The notes beneath the pieces were generated by a model. That model had not been told where the DNA came from, did not search any database, and was given only the letters and a program-made list of their open reading frames with translations. Shown here one piece after another: positions 1-9,722 of a stretch of DNA of 64,000 bases; position 1 is the first letter of the stretch, and every line of letters begins with the position of its first letter. This stretch comes from Burkholderiales bacterium (GTDB taxonomy: Bacteria; Pseudomonadota; Gammaproteobacteria; Burkholderiales; Burkholderiaceae_C): assembly GCA_026954015.1 (NCBI GenBank), contig JAIXLP010000050.1, positions 53,501-117,500 on the forward strand, given 5' to 3'. A program made the position numbers and the translations under genes.

Positions 1-2049
1 TCGCCCACCGGCGCCTGCCCGGCCTGCGACGGCCTGGGCCAGCAGGAGGTGTTCGACGCGGCGCGCGTCGTGGCCTTCCCGGCGATCAGCCTGGCAAGCG
101 GCGCGATTGCCGGCTGGGACCGGCGCAACGCGCTGTACTTCGGCATGCTGCAAAGCCTGGCGGCGCACTACGGCTTTGACGTGGACACGCCGTTCGAAGA
201 CCTGCCCGAGAAGGTGCGGGAAGTCATCCTGCACGGCTCGGGCGAGGAAGAGATTGCCTTCACCTACTTTGCCGACGGCGGCAAGGCGGTGGTCAAGCGC
301 CACCCGTTCGAAGGCGTGCTGCCCAACCTGCAGCGGCGCTGGCGCGAGACCGACGCCCCTGCGGTGCGCGAGGCGCTCTCGCGCCTGCGCAGCACGCAGA
401 CCTGCCCCGAATGCCACGGCGCGCGCCTGCGCCGCGAGGCGCGCCACGTCTTCATAGCCGAGGGCGGGCAGCGCCGCGCGATCCAGCAGCTCACGCACAT
501 GACGCTGGCCGACGCGCAGGCATGGTTCGCGCACGTGCAGCTCGCCGGCGCCAAGGCCGAGGTCGCGCGCAAGATCGTGCACGAGATCGCCACGCGGCTT
601 GCTTTCCTGAACGACGTGGGCCTGCCCTACCTGAGCCTGGCGCGCAGTGCCGATACGCTCAGCGGCGGCGAGGCGCAGCGCATCCGCCTGGCAAGCCAGA
701 TCGGCTCGGGGCTCACGGGCGTGATGTATGTGCTCGACGAGCCCAGCATCGGCCTGCACCAGCGGGACAACGACCGCCTGATCGCCACGCTCAAGCACCT
801 GCGGGACCTGGGCAACAGCGTGATCGTGGTCGAGCACGACGAGGACATGATCCGCGCCGCCGACCACGTGGTGGACATGGGGCCGGGCGCGGGCGTGCAC
901 GGCGGGCGCGTGATGGCGCAGGGCACCTGGCAGCAGCTTGCCGCGGCGCCCGATTCGCTCACCGGCCAGTACCTCTCGGGGGCGCGGCGCATCGCCGTGC
1001 CCGCGCAGCGCACGCCGTGGCTGCCCGCCGCCGAGGCGGGCCGCACGCAGGCGCTGCGCGTGGTGGGCGCCAGCGGCCACAACCTCAAGCATGTGAGCGT
1101 GGACTTTCCCGTGGGGCTCTTTACCTGCGTGACGGGCGTCTCGGGCTCGGGCAAGTCGACGCTGGTGAACGACACGCTGTACCGCGCCGCCGCGCGGCAC
1201 ATCCACCGCGCGCAGGCCGAAGCCGCGGCGCACGAGGGCATCGAAGGGCTGGAGCACATCGACAAGGTGATCGCGGTCGATCAATCCCCTATCGGGCGTA
1301 CGCCGCGCAGCAACCCCGCGACCTACACGGGCCTGTTCACGCCGATCCGCGAGCTGATGGCCGAAACCACCACCGCGCGCGAGCGCGGCTACGGGCCGGG
1401 GCGCTTCTCGTTCAACGTGGCGGGCGGGCGCTGCGAGGCCTGCGAAGGCGACGGCGTGGTGCGCGTGGAGATGCACTTTTTGCCCGACGTCTACGTGCCC
1501 TGCGACGTGTGCCACGGCCAGCGCTACAACCGCGAGACGCTGCAGGTGCAGTGGAAGGGGCTGAACATCGCGCAGATCCTCGACCTCACGGTGGAGGACG
1601 CCCACGCCTTCTTCAAGGACGTGCCGACGATTGCGCGCAAGCTCCAGACGCTGCTGGACGTGGGCCTCTCGTACATCCGCCTGGGCCAGAGCGCGACCAC
1701 GCTCTCGGGCGGCGAGGCGCAGCGCGTGAAGCTCGCGCAGGAGCTCTCGAGGCGCGACACCGGCCGCACGCTCTACATCCTGGACGAGCCCACGACCGGC
1801 CTGCACTTCGCCGACATCGATCTGCTGCTCACGGTGCTCAAGCGCCTGCGCGACGCGGGCAACACCATCGTCGTGATCGAGCACAACCTGGACGTGATCA
1901 AGACCGCCGACTGGCTCATCGACATGGGCCCCGAGGGCGGCGCGGGCGGCGGGCAGGTGGTGGCCACGGGCACGCCCGAGCAGGTGGCGGCCAACCCGGC
2001 GAGCCATACCGGGCGGTATCTGGCACGGTGCCTGCACACTTCCCAATAA
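1..2049 (+). CDS. uvrA: UvrA excinuclease ABC subunit A, 5' end cut off by the window
   Basis: UvrA is the damage-sensing ATPase of nucleotide excision repair; it loads UvrB on lesions. The frame is already open at base 1, with no start in view, so only about 682 residues of the usual ~950 are visible. The first visible residues ([13 protein letters not shown]) belong to the first zinc-binding module, followed by a CPEC pair. The first ABC signature is [11 protein letters not shown] with [12 protein letters not shown]. The second Walker A is [10 protein letters not shown]. The second zinc module has CEACEGDG and CDVC. The second signature is [11 protein letters not shown] with [10 protein letters not shown]. 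All expected C-terminal motifs are intact. The gene is followed directly by a palindromic repeat and then the convergent ubiM-like gene. Confidence 0.97.
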   Translation, partial: SPTGACPACDGLGQQEVFDAARVVAFPAISLASGAIAGWDRRNALYFGMLQSLAAHYGFDVDTPFEDLPEKVREVILHGSGEEEIAFTYFADGGKAVVKRHPFEGVLPNLQRRWRETDAPAVREALSRLRSTQTCPECHGARLRREARHVFIAEGGQRRAIQQLTHMTLADAQAWFAHVQLAGAKAEVARKIVHEIATRLAFLNDVGLPYLSLARSADTLSGGEAQRIRLASQIGSGLTGVMYVLDEPSIGLHQRDNDRLIATLKHLRDLGNSVIVVEHDEDMIRAADHVVDMGPGAGVHGGRVMAQGTWQQLAAAPDSLTGQYLSGARRIAVPAQRTPWLPAAEAGRTQALRVVGASGHNLKHVSVDFPVGLFTCVTGVSGSGKSTLVNDTLYRAAARHIHRAQAEAAAHEGIEGLEHIDKVIAVDQSPIGRTPRSNPATYTGLFTPIRELMAETTTARERGYGPGRFSFNVAGGRCEACEGDGVVRVEMHFLPDVYVPCDVCHGQRYNRETLQVQWKGLNIAQILDLTVEDAHAFFKDVPTIARKLQTLLDVGLSYIRLGQSATTLSGGEAQRVKLAQELSRRDTGRTLYILDEPTTGLHFADIDLLLTVLKRLRDAGNTIVVIEHNLDVIKTADWLIDMGPEGGAGGGQVVATGTPEQVAANPASHTGRYLARCLHTSQ

Positions 2050-2095
2050 AAAAGTGGCTCCAGCGCTTGCCCATCAAGCGCGAACAGCTATCAAT
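2050..2095 (-). repeat. Dispersed palindromic element, copy A (convergent gap uvrA/ubiM)
   Basis: Read on the minus strand it carries GATAGCTG, then GCGCTTG-ATGGG-CAAGCGCT, then GGAGCCA and a T tract. It starts one base after the uvrA stop and ends one base before the ubiM stop, so it forms the whole intergenic gap. The inverted arms with A/T tails on both sides suit a bidirectional terminator. It is one of nine related copies in the window. Confidence 0.85.
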
Positions 2096-3337
2096 TCAGG
2101 GTTGGCGCGCCCGGGCCGGCCACGGCGGGCGCCGCCCCGTGAGCTGACTGACGATCGCCGCCTTCAGCGGCGCAAAGCGATCCGCCCCCGCCAGCACCGC
2201 GCGGCGCAGCAGCCGCGCCGGGGCGCGCTCGTCGGTGTACAGGCGCACGATGGCGTTGGTACCCGCGAAGATGGGCCAGGCGTGCAGGCGGTGCAGGCGC
2301 TCGTAACGCGCCAGGTGGCGCGCGTCGCCCAGGTCGATGCCACGCCGGCGCGCCAGCACCAGCGTTTCCACCAGCGTCTTGACGCCCCCAAGGCCGATGT
2401 TGAAGCCGTGCGCCGTCACCGGGTGCGTGCCCACCGCCGCATCGCCCGCGAGCGCGCAGCGCGCTCCGGCGAAGTGGTGCGCCCAGACGGCCACCAGCGG
2501 GTAGGTGTGGCGCTCGCCCACCATCGTCATCGCGCCCAGCCGGTGCTGAAACTGCGCCTGCACACGCGCGGCGTAGTCCTCGGGGGGCAACGCCAGCAGT
2601 GCCTGCGCCTGGGCGCCATCGACGGTGACCACGGCCGAGACCTGCGGCGCGCCCGTGTCGGGGTCGGCGGGCAGCGGCAGCACCGCGAGCGTGCTGTCGT
2701 GGTCGAAGCATTCGTGCGCGCTCTCGTCGTGTGGCCGCTGCACGCGCAGGCGGCAGACGATCACGCTGCGCCCGAAGTCGTGCATGGACGCGCCGATGCC
2801 AAGCTGGCGCCGCACGCCCGAAAAACGGCTGTCGGCCGCGACCAGCAGCGGCGCGCGCAGGGTGTGCGCCGTGCCTTCGGAGTCGGTGTAGTCGACGGTG
2901 GCCGCAGCGGCGCCGACCTGCACGCCCGCGACCCGCGCGCCGGTCAGAATTTCAACGCCCGGCGTCTCGCACGCCACCTGCCACGCGCTGCGCCGCAGGG
3001 CGTGGTTGGGCACGATCCAGCCCAGGTTGTCCACGCCGGTGCCGCCCGCGTGCAACTGCAGGGCGCCGTGGCGCCCCACCGGGCCGTTGTGCACCTGCGC
3101 CTCGCGCAGCACGCCGATTTCGTGCGCCGCCAGCTTCTGCCAGGTGCCGAGCTGTTGCAGCAGCGCGCGGCTGGGATGGGTGAGCGCGATCTCGCGGCCG
3201 TCGAACGGCGGCGCGGCCAGCGCCTGGGCGCCTTGCAGTTCCAGCACCGTCACCGCAAAGCCCGCCTGCGCCAGTGCGATGGAGAGCGAGAGCCCGACCG
3301 GGCCCGCGCCGACGATGAGGACGTCGCTGTGCTGCAT
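2096..3337 (-). CDS. ubiM: UbiH/UbiF/VisC-family FAD monooxygenase, UbiM-like
   Basis: This is a 413-residue flavin hydroxylase, probably modifying the ubiquinone ring. The N-terminal dinucleotide fold has VGAGPVG at residues 9-15. The family-typical DGREIALTH follows near residue 46. The second FAD motif near residue 300 reads GDAAVGTHPVTAHGFN rather than the GDAAH form common in UbiH/UbiF/COQ6. From memory, this variant and the DGREIALTH block are typical of the UbiM branch, which replaces other ring hydroxylases in some Neisseria and betaproteobacteria. The start is the ATG just before MQHSDVLIVG. The substrate position (C1, C5 or C6) cannot be read from sequence, so UbiF-like or UbiH-like function remains possible. 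Confidence 0.72.
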   Translation of the reverse strand: MQHSDVLIVGAGPVGLSLSIALAQAGFAVTVLELQGAQALAAPPFDGREIALTHPSRALLQQLGTWQKLAAHEIGVLREAQVHNGPVGRHGALQLHAGGTGVDNLGWIVPNHALRRSAWQVACETPGVEILTGARVAGVQVGAAAATVDYTDSEGTAHTLRAPLLVAADSRFSGVRRQLGIGASMHDFGRSVIVCRLRVQRPHDESAHECFDHDSTLAVLPLPADPDTGAPQVSAVVTVDGAQAQALLALPPEDYAARVQAQFQHRLGAMTMVGERHTYPLVAVWAHHFAGARCALAGDAAVGTHPVTAHGFNIGLGGVKTLVETLVLARRRGIDLGDARHLARYERLHRLHAWPIFAGTNAIVRLYTDERAPARLLRRAVLAGADRFAPLKAAIVSQLTGRRPPWPARARQP

Positions 3338-3375
3338 GTGCCGCCTTGGGATGGGAAAGCCCCGATTGTGGACGC

Positions 3376-4287
3376 TCAATCGGTTGCGGCCGGGCCGCAG
3401 CCCTTTTGCCAGTTGAAGAACACGCCCTGCCATGTCCACCCCGACTGCCGCACCAGCTCGGCCAGCAGGTGCGGCAGGTTGGCGGGGTCGGCGGCGGCGC
3501 CGCTCTGGCCGACCTCGACCCGGTCGCCCGCGAGCCTGAGCGCCAGCGCCCGCCGCGTGGCCTCGCTGGGCGGCGTGAGGGTCAGGCTGGCGTCGTAGAT
3601 GAGGTCGGCATCCGGGTGCGTGCCATCGCGCGGCTGGATGCCCTGGCGCATCTGCGCCTCGCTCGCGTTCATCGGCTGGTCGCCGCGCACCCGCGAGAGT
3701 TCGCGCGCCAGCACGCAGTGGCGATCGGCGACGAAGCTCAGGCGCACGGCGATGCTGCGTTTGCCGTCCCGAACATGCCGCGTGACGGTGATCTGCCCGG
3801 GCTCGCTCATCGATGGCTCCACCACCAGCGCCAGCCCTGCCTGCGCCAGCGAGAGCACGCGCTGCATCAACCGCTGCTGCGACACGGGCAGCGCGCCAGG
3901 CGCGGGCGGCACGCGCATGGCCCAGGGCGCGATCCACAGCAGGTAGGCCACCAGCAGCAGCACCCACAGCGCGCCGTAGGCCAGCAGAAAGCGCCACTGC
4001 GTGCCCACGCTGCCCGCGCCGCCGTTGAGCAGATACCCGCCGGGCATCACGGAGGCGAGCAGCGCGAGGCCCCAGACGGTGATGGCCCATTGCGCGCGAT
4101 CGCCGGTGCCCAGCAGCAGCGCGGCCAGCAGCGGCAGCGCGACGGGCAGGCAGGTGGCCATCAGCGCCACCGGGGGCAGTTGCGCGGGCTTGCCCGCGCG
4201 CAGCCACACCCAGCCCAGCGCCACCGCGCCGAGAATCACCAGCACCACCACGGCGCCGACCAGCGGCGGATTGAAGACCCGGTTCAT
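3376..4287 (-). CDS. Hypothetical inner-membrane protein
   Basis: I do not recognise this 303-residue protein. The start MNRVFNPP was chosen because a good purine-rich ribosome site (GAGGGGAA) lies just upstream; a start 15 codons earlier is possible. Three hydrophobic segments (about residues 9-28, 36-60 and 62-125, the last probably two helices) are followed by a soluble C-terminal half with no motif I can name. It ends in a tryptophan-rich tail (SGWTWQGVFFNWQK). It lies in the same direction as ubiM, 38 bases upstream, and may be cotranscribed with it. Confidence 0.7.
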   Translation of the reverse strand: MNRVFNPPLVGAVVVLVILGAVALGWVWLRAGKPAQLPPVALMATCLPVALPLLAALLLGTGDRAQWAITVWGLALLASVMPGGYLLNGGAGSVGTQWRFLLAYGALWVLLLVAYLLWIAPWAMRVPPAPGALPVSQQRLMQRVLSLAQAGLALVVEPSMSEPGQITVTRHVRDGKRSIAVRLSFVADRHCVLARELSRVRGDQPMNASEAQMRQGIQPRDGTHPDADLIYDASLTLTPPSEATRRALALRLAGDRVEVGQSGAAADPANLPHLLAELVRQSGWTWQGVFFNWQKGCGPAATD

Positions 4288-4345
4288 CGCGCTTCCCCTC
4301 TCCAGGCAATCGATGCGGCAACGCCAAGACACGGCCGGCGATGGC

Positions 4346-4738
4346 TCAAGAGGCGGCGCGCCGCACCCCCGCGTAGCCCAGGTGGTGCAGGCATTCGCGC
4401 AGGATCAGCAGCGCGGCCGCCGCCAGGCGTTCGAAGCGCGCTTCCACTTCTTCGCGGCCCAGGCGCATGCCCCTGGCCACCAGGCCCAGCGCGGCCAGCA
4501 GCGGCGGGTGCGCAATGCCCGGCTCGCCGCGCTCGCCGTGGCGCAGGCCGCTGGCGCCGAGCGCGTCTTCCACGAGGTCGATCGCGCGCTCGATCTCGAC
4601 GGCCGTGGGCGGGTCATGGCGGAACACGCGCCGCGCGAGGTCGTCCACGCCCACGCCGATGACGACCTCGGGCCCCGTGCCGTCCGCCAGCGTGGTGCAA
4701 CCCGGCTGCAGCCGCAGCGCCGTGAGGGGTGTCGTCAT
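4346..4738 (-). CDS. Conserved-looking hypothetical protein coupled to the HxlR regulator
   Basis: This 130-residue soluble protein is not one I can assign. It has an acidic-aliphatic middle (PPTAVEIERAIDLVEDAL) and an alanine/leucine-rich C-terminal helix region. There is no signal peptide or membrane segment. Its ATG overlaps the stop codon of the upstream regulator gene (ATGA, 4-base overlap), so translation is probably coupled and the two proteins may act together. The divergent qorB gene suggests a role in redox or quinone stress, but that is only context. Confidence 0.65.
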   Translation of the reverse strand: MTTPLTALRLQPGCTTLADGTGPEVVIGVGVDDLARRVFRHDPPTAVEIERAIDLVEDALGASGLRHGERGEPGIAHPPLLAALGLVARGMRLGREEVEARFERLAAAALLILRECLHHLGYAGVRRAAS

Positions 4739-5208
4739 GGCATCGCCCTCGGGCGGACTTTCGGGCGGGCTTCACCGGCGCGATCCACCCTCGCGGCCAT
4801 GGGCGCGCGCGGGCCCTCGCGCGCCTGAAGCACCTGCGGCAGGCGGGTCTCGATCCAGTCCGCCAGCCCCTGCACGCGCTCGGCGGCCTCGCGGCCCAGC
4901 GGCGTCAGGCGGTATTCGACGTGGGGCGGCACCACGTCGAAGGCGATGCGATCGACCAGGCCGTCGCCCTCCAGCCACTGCAGCGTCTGCGCCAGCATGC
5001 GCTCGCTGACGCCGCCGATGGCCCGGCGCAGCCCGCTGAAGCGGTGCACGCCGGTGGCCAGCACCAAGAGCACCAGCACGCCCCAGCGGCTGGTGACGTG
5101 CTTGAGCACCTCGCGCGAGGGGCAGGCGGCGTCCAGCAGCTCGCCGCGGCGCAGCTTGCCGGTCAGGGTGGCCTCGTCATCGGCGGGTGGCGGTTTCACG
5201 GATTTCAT
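4735..5208 (-). CDS. HxlR-family transcriptional regulator (QorR/YtfH-like)
   Basis: This 157-residue winged-helix regulator shows the family pattern: a Cys-Pro near the N terminus followed by a helix and Trp (CPSREVLKHVTSRWG), then FSGLRRAIGGVSERMLAQTL and a wing ending VEYRLTPLGREA. It is divergent from a quinone oxidoreductase gene, the arrangement of ytfH/ytfG in enterobacteria and qorR/qorB elsewhere, where thiol oxidation of the Cys relieves repression. The start is the ATG giving MKSVKP; an upstream in-frame ATG exists but would overlap the operator-like palindrome. It is likely autoregulated through that site. Confidence 0.88.
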   Translation of the reverse strand: MKSVKPPPADDEATLTGKLRRGELLDAACPSREVLKHVTSRWGVLVLLVLATGVHRFSGLRRAIGGVSERMLAQTLQWLEGDGLVDRIAFDVVPPHVEYRLTPLGREAAERVQGLADWIETRLPQVLQAREGPRAPMAARVDRAGEARPKVRPRAMP

Positions 5209-5219
5209 GCTTACCTTTG

Positions 5220-5246
5220 TGTGCGTACTTCCAAAAAGTATGTGCA
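5220..5246. promoter_or_regulatory. Putative HxlR operator between the regulator and qorB
   Basis: An imperfect inverted repeat has TACTT and AAGTA as its central arms. The extended 11-base arms (5220-5230 and 5236-5246) match at 8 of 11 positions. It sits 12 bases from the regulator start and 46 bases from qorB, in the divergent promoter gap. TACTT/AAGTA dyads are typical of HxlR-family operators. Confidence 0.6.
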
Positions 5247-5291
5247 AATCCTAGACTCGGGTTCTCGATTCGTCAATCCACGGGAACCCAT

Positions 5292-6140
<849 letters not shown>

Positions 6141-6327
6141 ACCAGGGCATCGAACGCTCCTGAAATGAGGGCTGCATACGCTGGCCCTGTCTGTTTCAGG
6201 CGTGTTCTGCGACGTTCCCTCGCCAATCATGCAAGGCAGGCAGGGGCATGCGCAGCGGGTGCGGTGCAGCGGCATCAAGTGCCTACAGTCCATCCATTCC
6301 CTGGTATTGGCTGAAAGGCCTGAGACG

Positions 6328-6966
6328 ATGACACACATGAAATTCCTGAGCGCCGCCTGCGCGGCGGGCGCACTGGCACTGGTGGCGGGCTGCGCCAGCA
6401 CCCCGGCGGGCACGACCACCTACGTGGCGCAACTGCAGCCGATGAACACCCAGGTGGCGGGCGGTGCAACCACCGGCCAGGCCACGTTCATCGAGCGCGG
6501 CGGGCAGCTCGTGATGGACGTGCAGGTCAAGGGCGCGCCGGCGAACATCGAGCACTGGCAGCACTTTCACGGCTTCAAGGACGGGCAGAGCGCGACCTGC
6601 CCGGCGGCGGGAAGCGATGCCAACCGCGACGGCATCGTCGACCTGATCGAGACCGGCCCGGCCGCAGGCACGACCATGGTGCCCTTCATCCAGCAGCCGG
6701 CGACGATGGACATCCCGCACGGCACCTATCCGGTGGCCGACGCGAGCGGCGCCTACCACTACCGCGTGACGGTACCGGTTGCGGACCTGCAGGCGGCATT
6801 CGCCAAGCAGTTCCCCGGCCAGAAGCTCGATCTGGACAAGCGCGTGGTCTTCATCCACGGCGTGCCCTCTGCGACGAAACTGCCCGCCAGCGTGCAGTCG
6901 CTTGGCCCCATCCCGGCGCAGGTCACGCTGCCGATCGCCTGCGGCGTGATCCGCAAGGCGGGTTGA
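6328..6966 (+). CDS. Putative outer-membrane lipoprotein with SOD/CHRD-like histidine motif
   Basis: This 212-residue protein begins with a lipoprotein signal ending in the lipobox LVAGC at about residues 18-22. The mature part has HWQHFHGF near residue 73, a Cys soon after it, a calcium-loop-like DANRDGIVD, and a late Cys in IACGVIRK. The histidine cluster recalls copper/zinc superoxide dismutase or CHRD-type beta folds, but the remaining metal ligands are not clear, so enzymatic activity should not be assumed. The gene stands alone and is followed by a palindromic repeat and the convergent hmuV. Confidence 0.65.
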   Translation: MTHMKFLSAACAAGALALVAGCASTPAGTTTYVAQLQPMNTQVAGGATTGQATFIERGGQLVMDVQVKGAPANIEHWQHFHGFKDGQSATCPAAGSDANRDGIVDLIETGPAAGTTMVPFIQQPATMDIPHGTYPVADASGAYHYRVTVPVADLQAAFAKQFPGQKLDLDKRVVFIHGVPSATKLPASVQSLGPIPAQVTLPIACGVIRKAG

Positions 6967-6976
6967 AAACTCTTTT

Positions 6977-7022
6977 ATTGATAGCTGTCCGCGCTTGACT
7001 GACAAGCGCTGGCGGCCAAAAA
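6977..7022 (+). repeat. Dispersed palindromic element, copy B (convergent gap)
   Basis: The best-preserved copy: ATTGATAGCTG, then GCGCTTG-ACTGA-CAAGCGC, then TGGCGGCC and AAAAA. The arms can extend to a stem of about 14 bp with one internal mismatch. It lies between the stops of the lipoprotein gene and hmuV and is a candidate bidirectional terminator. Confidence 0.9.
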
Positions 7023-7038
7023 GACCTGAAAACCCAGG

Positions 7039-7848
7039 TCAGCCGGACGCACCCTGCGGCGGCGCGCGGAACAGCACCCAGGGCTGGCCCGGCTGCTCGG
7101 GGTGGTCGAGCACGCGGGCCGAAAGACCGTAGACCGTCCGCAGATGCGCCTCGGTGAGCACCCGGCGCGGCGTGTCCAGGCCCACCAGCCGGCCCTCGCC
7201 CAGCAGCGCGATGCGGTCGCACCAGGCGGCCGCCAGGTTCACGTCGTGCAGCACCACCAGCGCGGCCACGCCGTGCGCGCGGGTGAGCTGTGCCACCGCG
7301 CGCAGCAAGGTGATCTGGTGGCGCGGGTCCAGGCTCGCCGTCGGCTCGTCCAGCAGCAGGGCGCGGTATTCGCCCTCGGCACGGCACGCGAGCAACTGCA
7401 CCACCACGCGGGCAAACTGCACGCGCTGCTGCTCGCCGCCCGACAGGTTGCCGTGGCGCCGCCCGGCCAGGTGTCCGGCGTCGGTCAGGCCCAGCGCCTG
7501 CGCGGCCAGCGCGGACAGAGGATCGGGCGCCAGCTCAGGAAACGGGTAGGCGCCCATGCGCACCACCTCATCGACGCCCAGGTCGAACGCCAGCGCGGGC
7601 GACTGCGGCAGCACCGCGCGGCGGCGCGCCAACGCCTGCGCGCGCCATTGCACCAGCGGTTGGCCATCGAGCTGCACGGCGCCAGCCGCGGGTGCGAGCT
7701 CGCCCGCCAGCGTGGCCAGCAGCGTGCTCTTGCCCGCGCCGTTGGCGCCCAGCACGCCCAGCACCTCGCCGGGCCGCAGTTCGAGCGAGACGCCGCGCAG
7801 CACGGTACGCGGCCCGCGCGCGCAATCCAGGTCCATGGCCTGCAGCAT
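7039..7848 (-). CDS. hmuV: Hemin ABC transporter ATP-binding protein HmuV
   Basis: This 269-residue cytoplasmic ATPase powers heme import across the inner membrane. It has Walker A GANGAGKST near residue 35, the Q loop at LPQSPAL, the signature NLSGGEQQRVQFARV, Walker B ALLLDEPTASLD and the H-loop VVLHDVNLA. It is the last gene of the hemin operon. Its ATG overlaps the hmuU stop by one base (TGATG), so translation is coupled. A copy of the palindromic repeat lies just downstream and probably ends the transcript. Confidence 0.93.
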   Translation of the reverse strand: MLQAMDLDCARGPRTVLRGVSLELRPGEVLGVLGANGAGKSTLLATLAGELAPAAGAVQLDGQPLVQWRAQALARRRAVLPQSPALAFDLGVDEVVRMGAYPFPELAPDPLSALAAQALGLTDAGHLAGRRHGNLSGGEQQRVQFARVVVQLLACRAEGEYRALLLDEPTASLDPRHQITLLRAVAQLTRAHGVAALVVLHDVNLAAAWCDRIALLGEGRLVGLDTPRRVLTEAHLRTVYGLSARVLDHPEQPGQPWVLFRAPPQGASG

Positions 7849-8873
7849 CAGTGGCCGCCCTTTTGACGGGCCAGCAGCCACAGCAGGAACGGCCCGCCCA
7901 CCAGGCTGGTGACGATGCCGATCGGCAGCTCCGAAGGAATCGCGACGATGCGCGCCAGCCAGTCCGCCAGCGTGAGCGCGATGGCCCCGGCCAGCAGCGA
8001 CGCCGGCAGCAGCGCGCGGTGGTCGGCCCCCAGCGTCAGGCGCACCAGGTGCGGCACCACCAGCCCGACGAAGCCGATGGTGCCGGTCACCGCCACCAGC
8101 GGCCCCACCAGCAGCGCCACCGTCACGATGAGGCGCTGGCGCAGGGCCACCAGCGCAAAGCCCAGGTGCTGCGTCTCGCGCTCGCCCAGCAGCAGCGCGT
8201 TCATGGCACGCCAGTCGCGCAGCAGCAGCACCGACAGCAGCGCCGTCCACGGCGCCAGCGCCGCCACCAGCGTCCAGTTGGCCGCCGCGAGGCTCCCCAG
8301 GCTCCAGAACGTCAGGCTGCGCAACTGCGCGTCGTTGGCTTGCCAGGTGAACACGCCGATCACCGCCCCGCACAGGGCGTTGATGGCGATGCCCGCCAGC
8401 AGCACCCCGGCCACGCCCAGGCTGCGCCCGCCCAGACGCCAGGCCAGCAGCGTGGCGGCCAGGCTGCCGGCAAACGCCGCCGAGCCCACCACCGGCAGGC
8501 TGACGGCACCCAGCACGATGGCGCCCACCGCGCCCAGCGCGCCGCCGGCCGACACGCCGATCAGCCCCGGCTCGGCCAGCGGGTTGCGAAACAGCGCCTG
8601 CATCGCCGCGCCGGAGATCGCCAGGCCCGCGCCGACGACGATGGCCAGCGCCACGCGCGGCAGGCGCACCTGCAGCAGCACCTCGCGCCACAGCGCGTCT
8701 TCGCCGGTGCCCGGGCCCAGCAGCAGCGCGGGCAGGCGCGCGATCGGGATGTCCATCGCCCCGCTGGACGCCGCGCCCAGCGCCAGCGCCGCCAGCAGCA
8801 CGGCGAGCGCCAGCAGCACGCCCGCGCGCGCCCCGGGCGCGCGCGGGGGCGCCACCGCTGCGGTGTGATTCAT
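7848..8873 (-). CDS. hmuU: Hemin ABC transporter permease HmuU
   Basis: This 341-residue FecCD/BtuC-type permease has about ten hydrophobic segments. Typical family blocks are visible: LRLPR-like VRLPRVALAIVVGAGLAISGAAMQALFRNPLAEPGLIG and GTIGFVGLVVPHLVRLTLG, the latter being the contact with the ATPase. The N terminus carries a proline/arginine-rich cytoplasmic tail. It is three bases downstream of hmuT and overlaps hmuV, so the three transport genes form one tight translational unit. Confidence 0.93.
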   Translation of the reverse strand: MNHTAAVAPPRAPGARAGVLLALAVLLAALALGAASSGAMDIPIARLPALLLGPGTGEDALWREVLLQVRLPRVALAIVVGAGLAISGAAMQALFRNPLAEPGLIGVSAGGALGAVGAIVLGAVSLPVVGSAAFAGSLAATLLAWRLGGRSLGVAGVLLAGIAINALCGAVIGVFTWQANDAQLRSLTFWSLGSLAAANWTLVAALAPWTALLSVLLLRDWRAMNALLLGERETQHLGFALVALRQRLIVTVALLVGPLVAVTGTIGFVGLVVPHLVRLTLGADHRALLPASLLAGAIALTLADWLARIVAIPSELPIGIVTSLVGGPFLLWLLARQKGGH

Positions 8874-8876
8874 GAA

Positions 8877-9722
8877 TCAGTGCGAGGCCGCGCCGAACAA
8901 GCCCGCGCGCACCTGCGCCAGCGCCTGCGGCAGGCGCGGGCCGAAGCCCAGCAGCAGCAGGTCGTCGAGCACGATGATGCGTCCGTCCCGCCCCGCCGGG
9001 GTCAGCGCGATGCCTGGCTGCGCGGCGAACGCGCGCACGTCGCCCGCGGCCTCGATCGACAGCGTCGAGGTCAGGATGACGTCGGGCCGGGCGGCGGCCA
9101 CCGCCTCGGCGGACACGGCCTTGTAGCCGGGCTGGGTGAAGGCGTTGACGCCTCCGGCCAGCGTCAGCAGCGCATGGGGGGCGCTGCCCGCGCCGGCCGC
9201 CTGCAGGCGCCCCGTGTGGCTGCTGAGAATCAGAACGCGTGGCGGCTGGCCGGCATGCGCCACCGGGCGCGCCGCGTCATCGAGTTGCTGGCGCAGGCTG
9301 CGCGCCCGCGACAGGCCTTCGGCATCCAGCGCCAGCGCGGTGGCCACGGCGTCGATGCCCTGCTCCAGCGCCGGCACGTTGGGCGCGGAGGGAATGCTGA
9401 CCACCGGCAGCCCCACCGCGCGCAACTGCGCCAGCGCCTCGGGCGGGCCGGCCTGGTCGGACGCCAGCACCAGGTCAGGGCGCAGGCTGAGCACACCCTC
9501 GACGGCAAAGCCGCGAAAGTAGCCGACCTGCGGAAGTTCACGCGCGGCGGGCGGGTACAGGCTGGACTGATCGACTCCGACCAGCCGGTCATCGGCGCCC
9601 AGGGCGTGCACGATCTCGGTCACCACCCCGCCCAGGCTGACGACGCGCCGGGGCACGGCGGCGCGCGCACCACCGGCGGCGGCGGCCAGCAAGGACGCCG
9701 CCAGGAGATGGCGCCGCCGCAT
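8877..9722 (-). CDS. hmuT: Periplasmic hemin-binding protein HmuT
   Basis: This 281-residue substrate-binding protein has an N-terminal signal (MRRRHLLAASLLAAAAGG, Tat-like arginines, cleavage near ARA). The mature protein has RRVVSLGGVVTEIVHALGADDRLVGVD, the usual start of the class III helical-backbone binding fold. Near residue 60 it has QVGYFRGFAVEGVLSLRPDLVLASDQAGP, where a Tyr is the probable heme ligand. It delivers heme to HmuUV. Its start codon overlaps the hmuS stop (TGATG). Confidence 0.92.
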   Translation of the reverse strand: MRRRHLLAASLLAAAAGGARAAVPRRVVSLGGVVTEIVHALGADDRLVGVDQSSLYPPAARELPQVGYFRGFAVEGVLSLRPDLVLASDQAGPPEALAQLRAVGLPVVSIPSAPNVPALEQGIDAVATALALDAEGLSRARSLRQQLDDAARPVAHAGQPPRVLILSSHTGRLQAAGAGSAPHALLTLAGGVNAFTQPGYKAVSAEAVAAARPDVILTSTLSIEAAGDVRAFAAQPGIALTPAGRDGRIIVLDDLLLLGFGPRLPQALAQVRAGLFGAASH

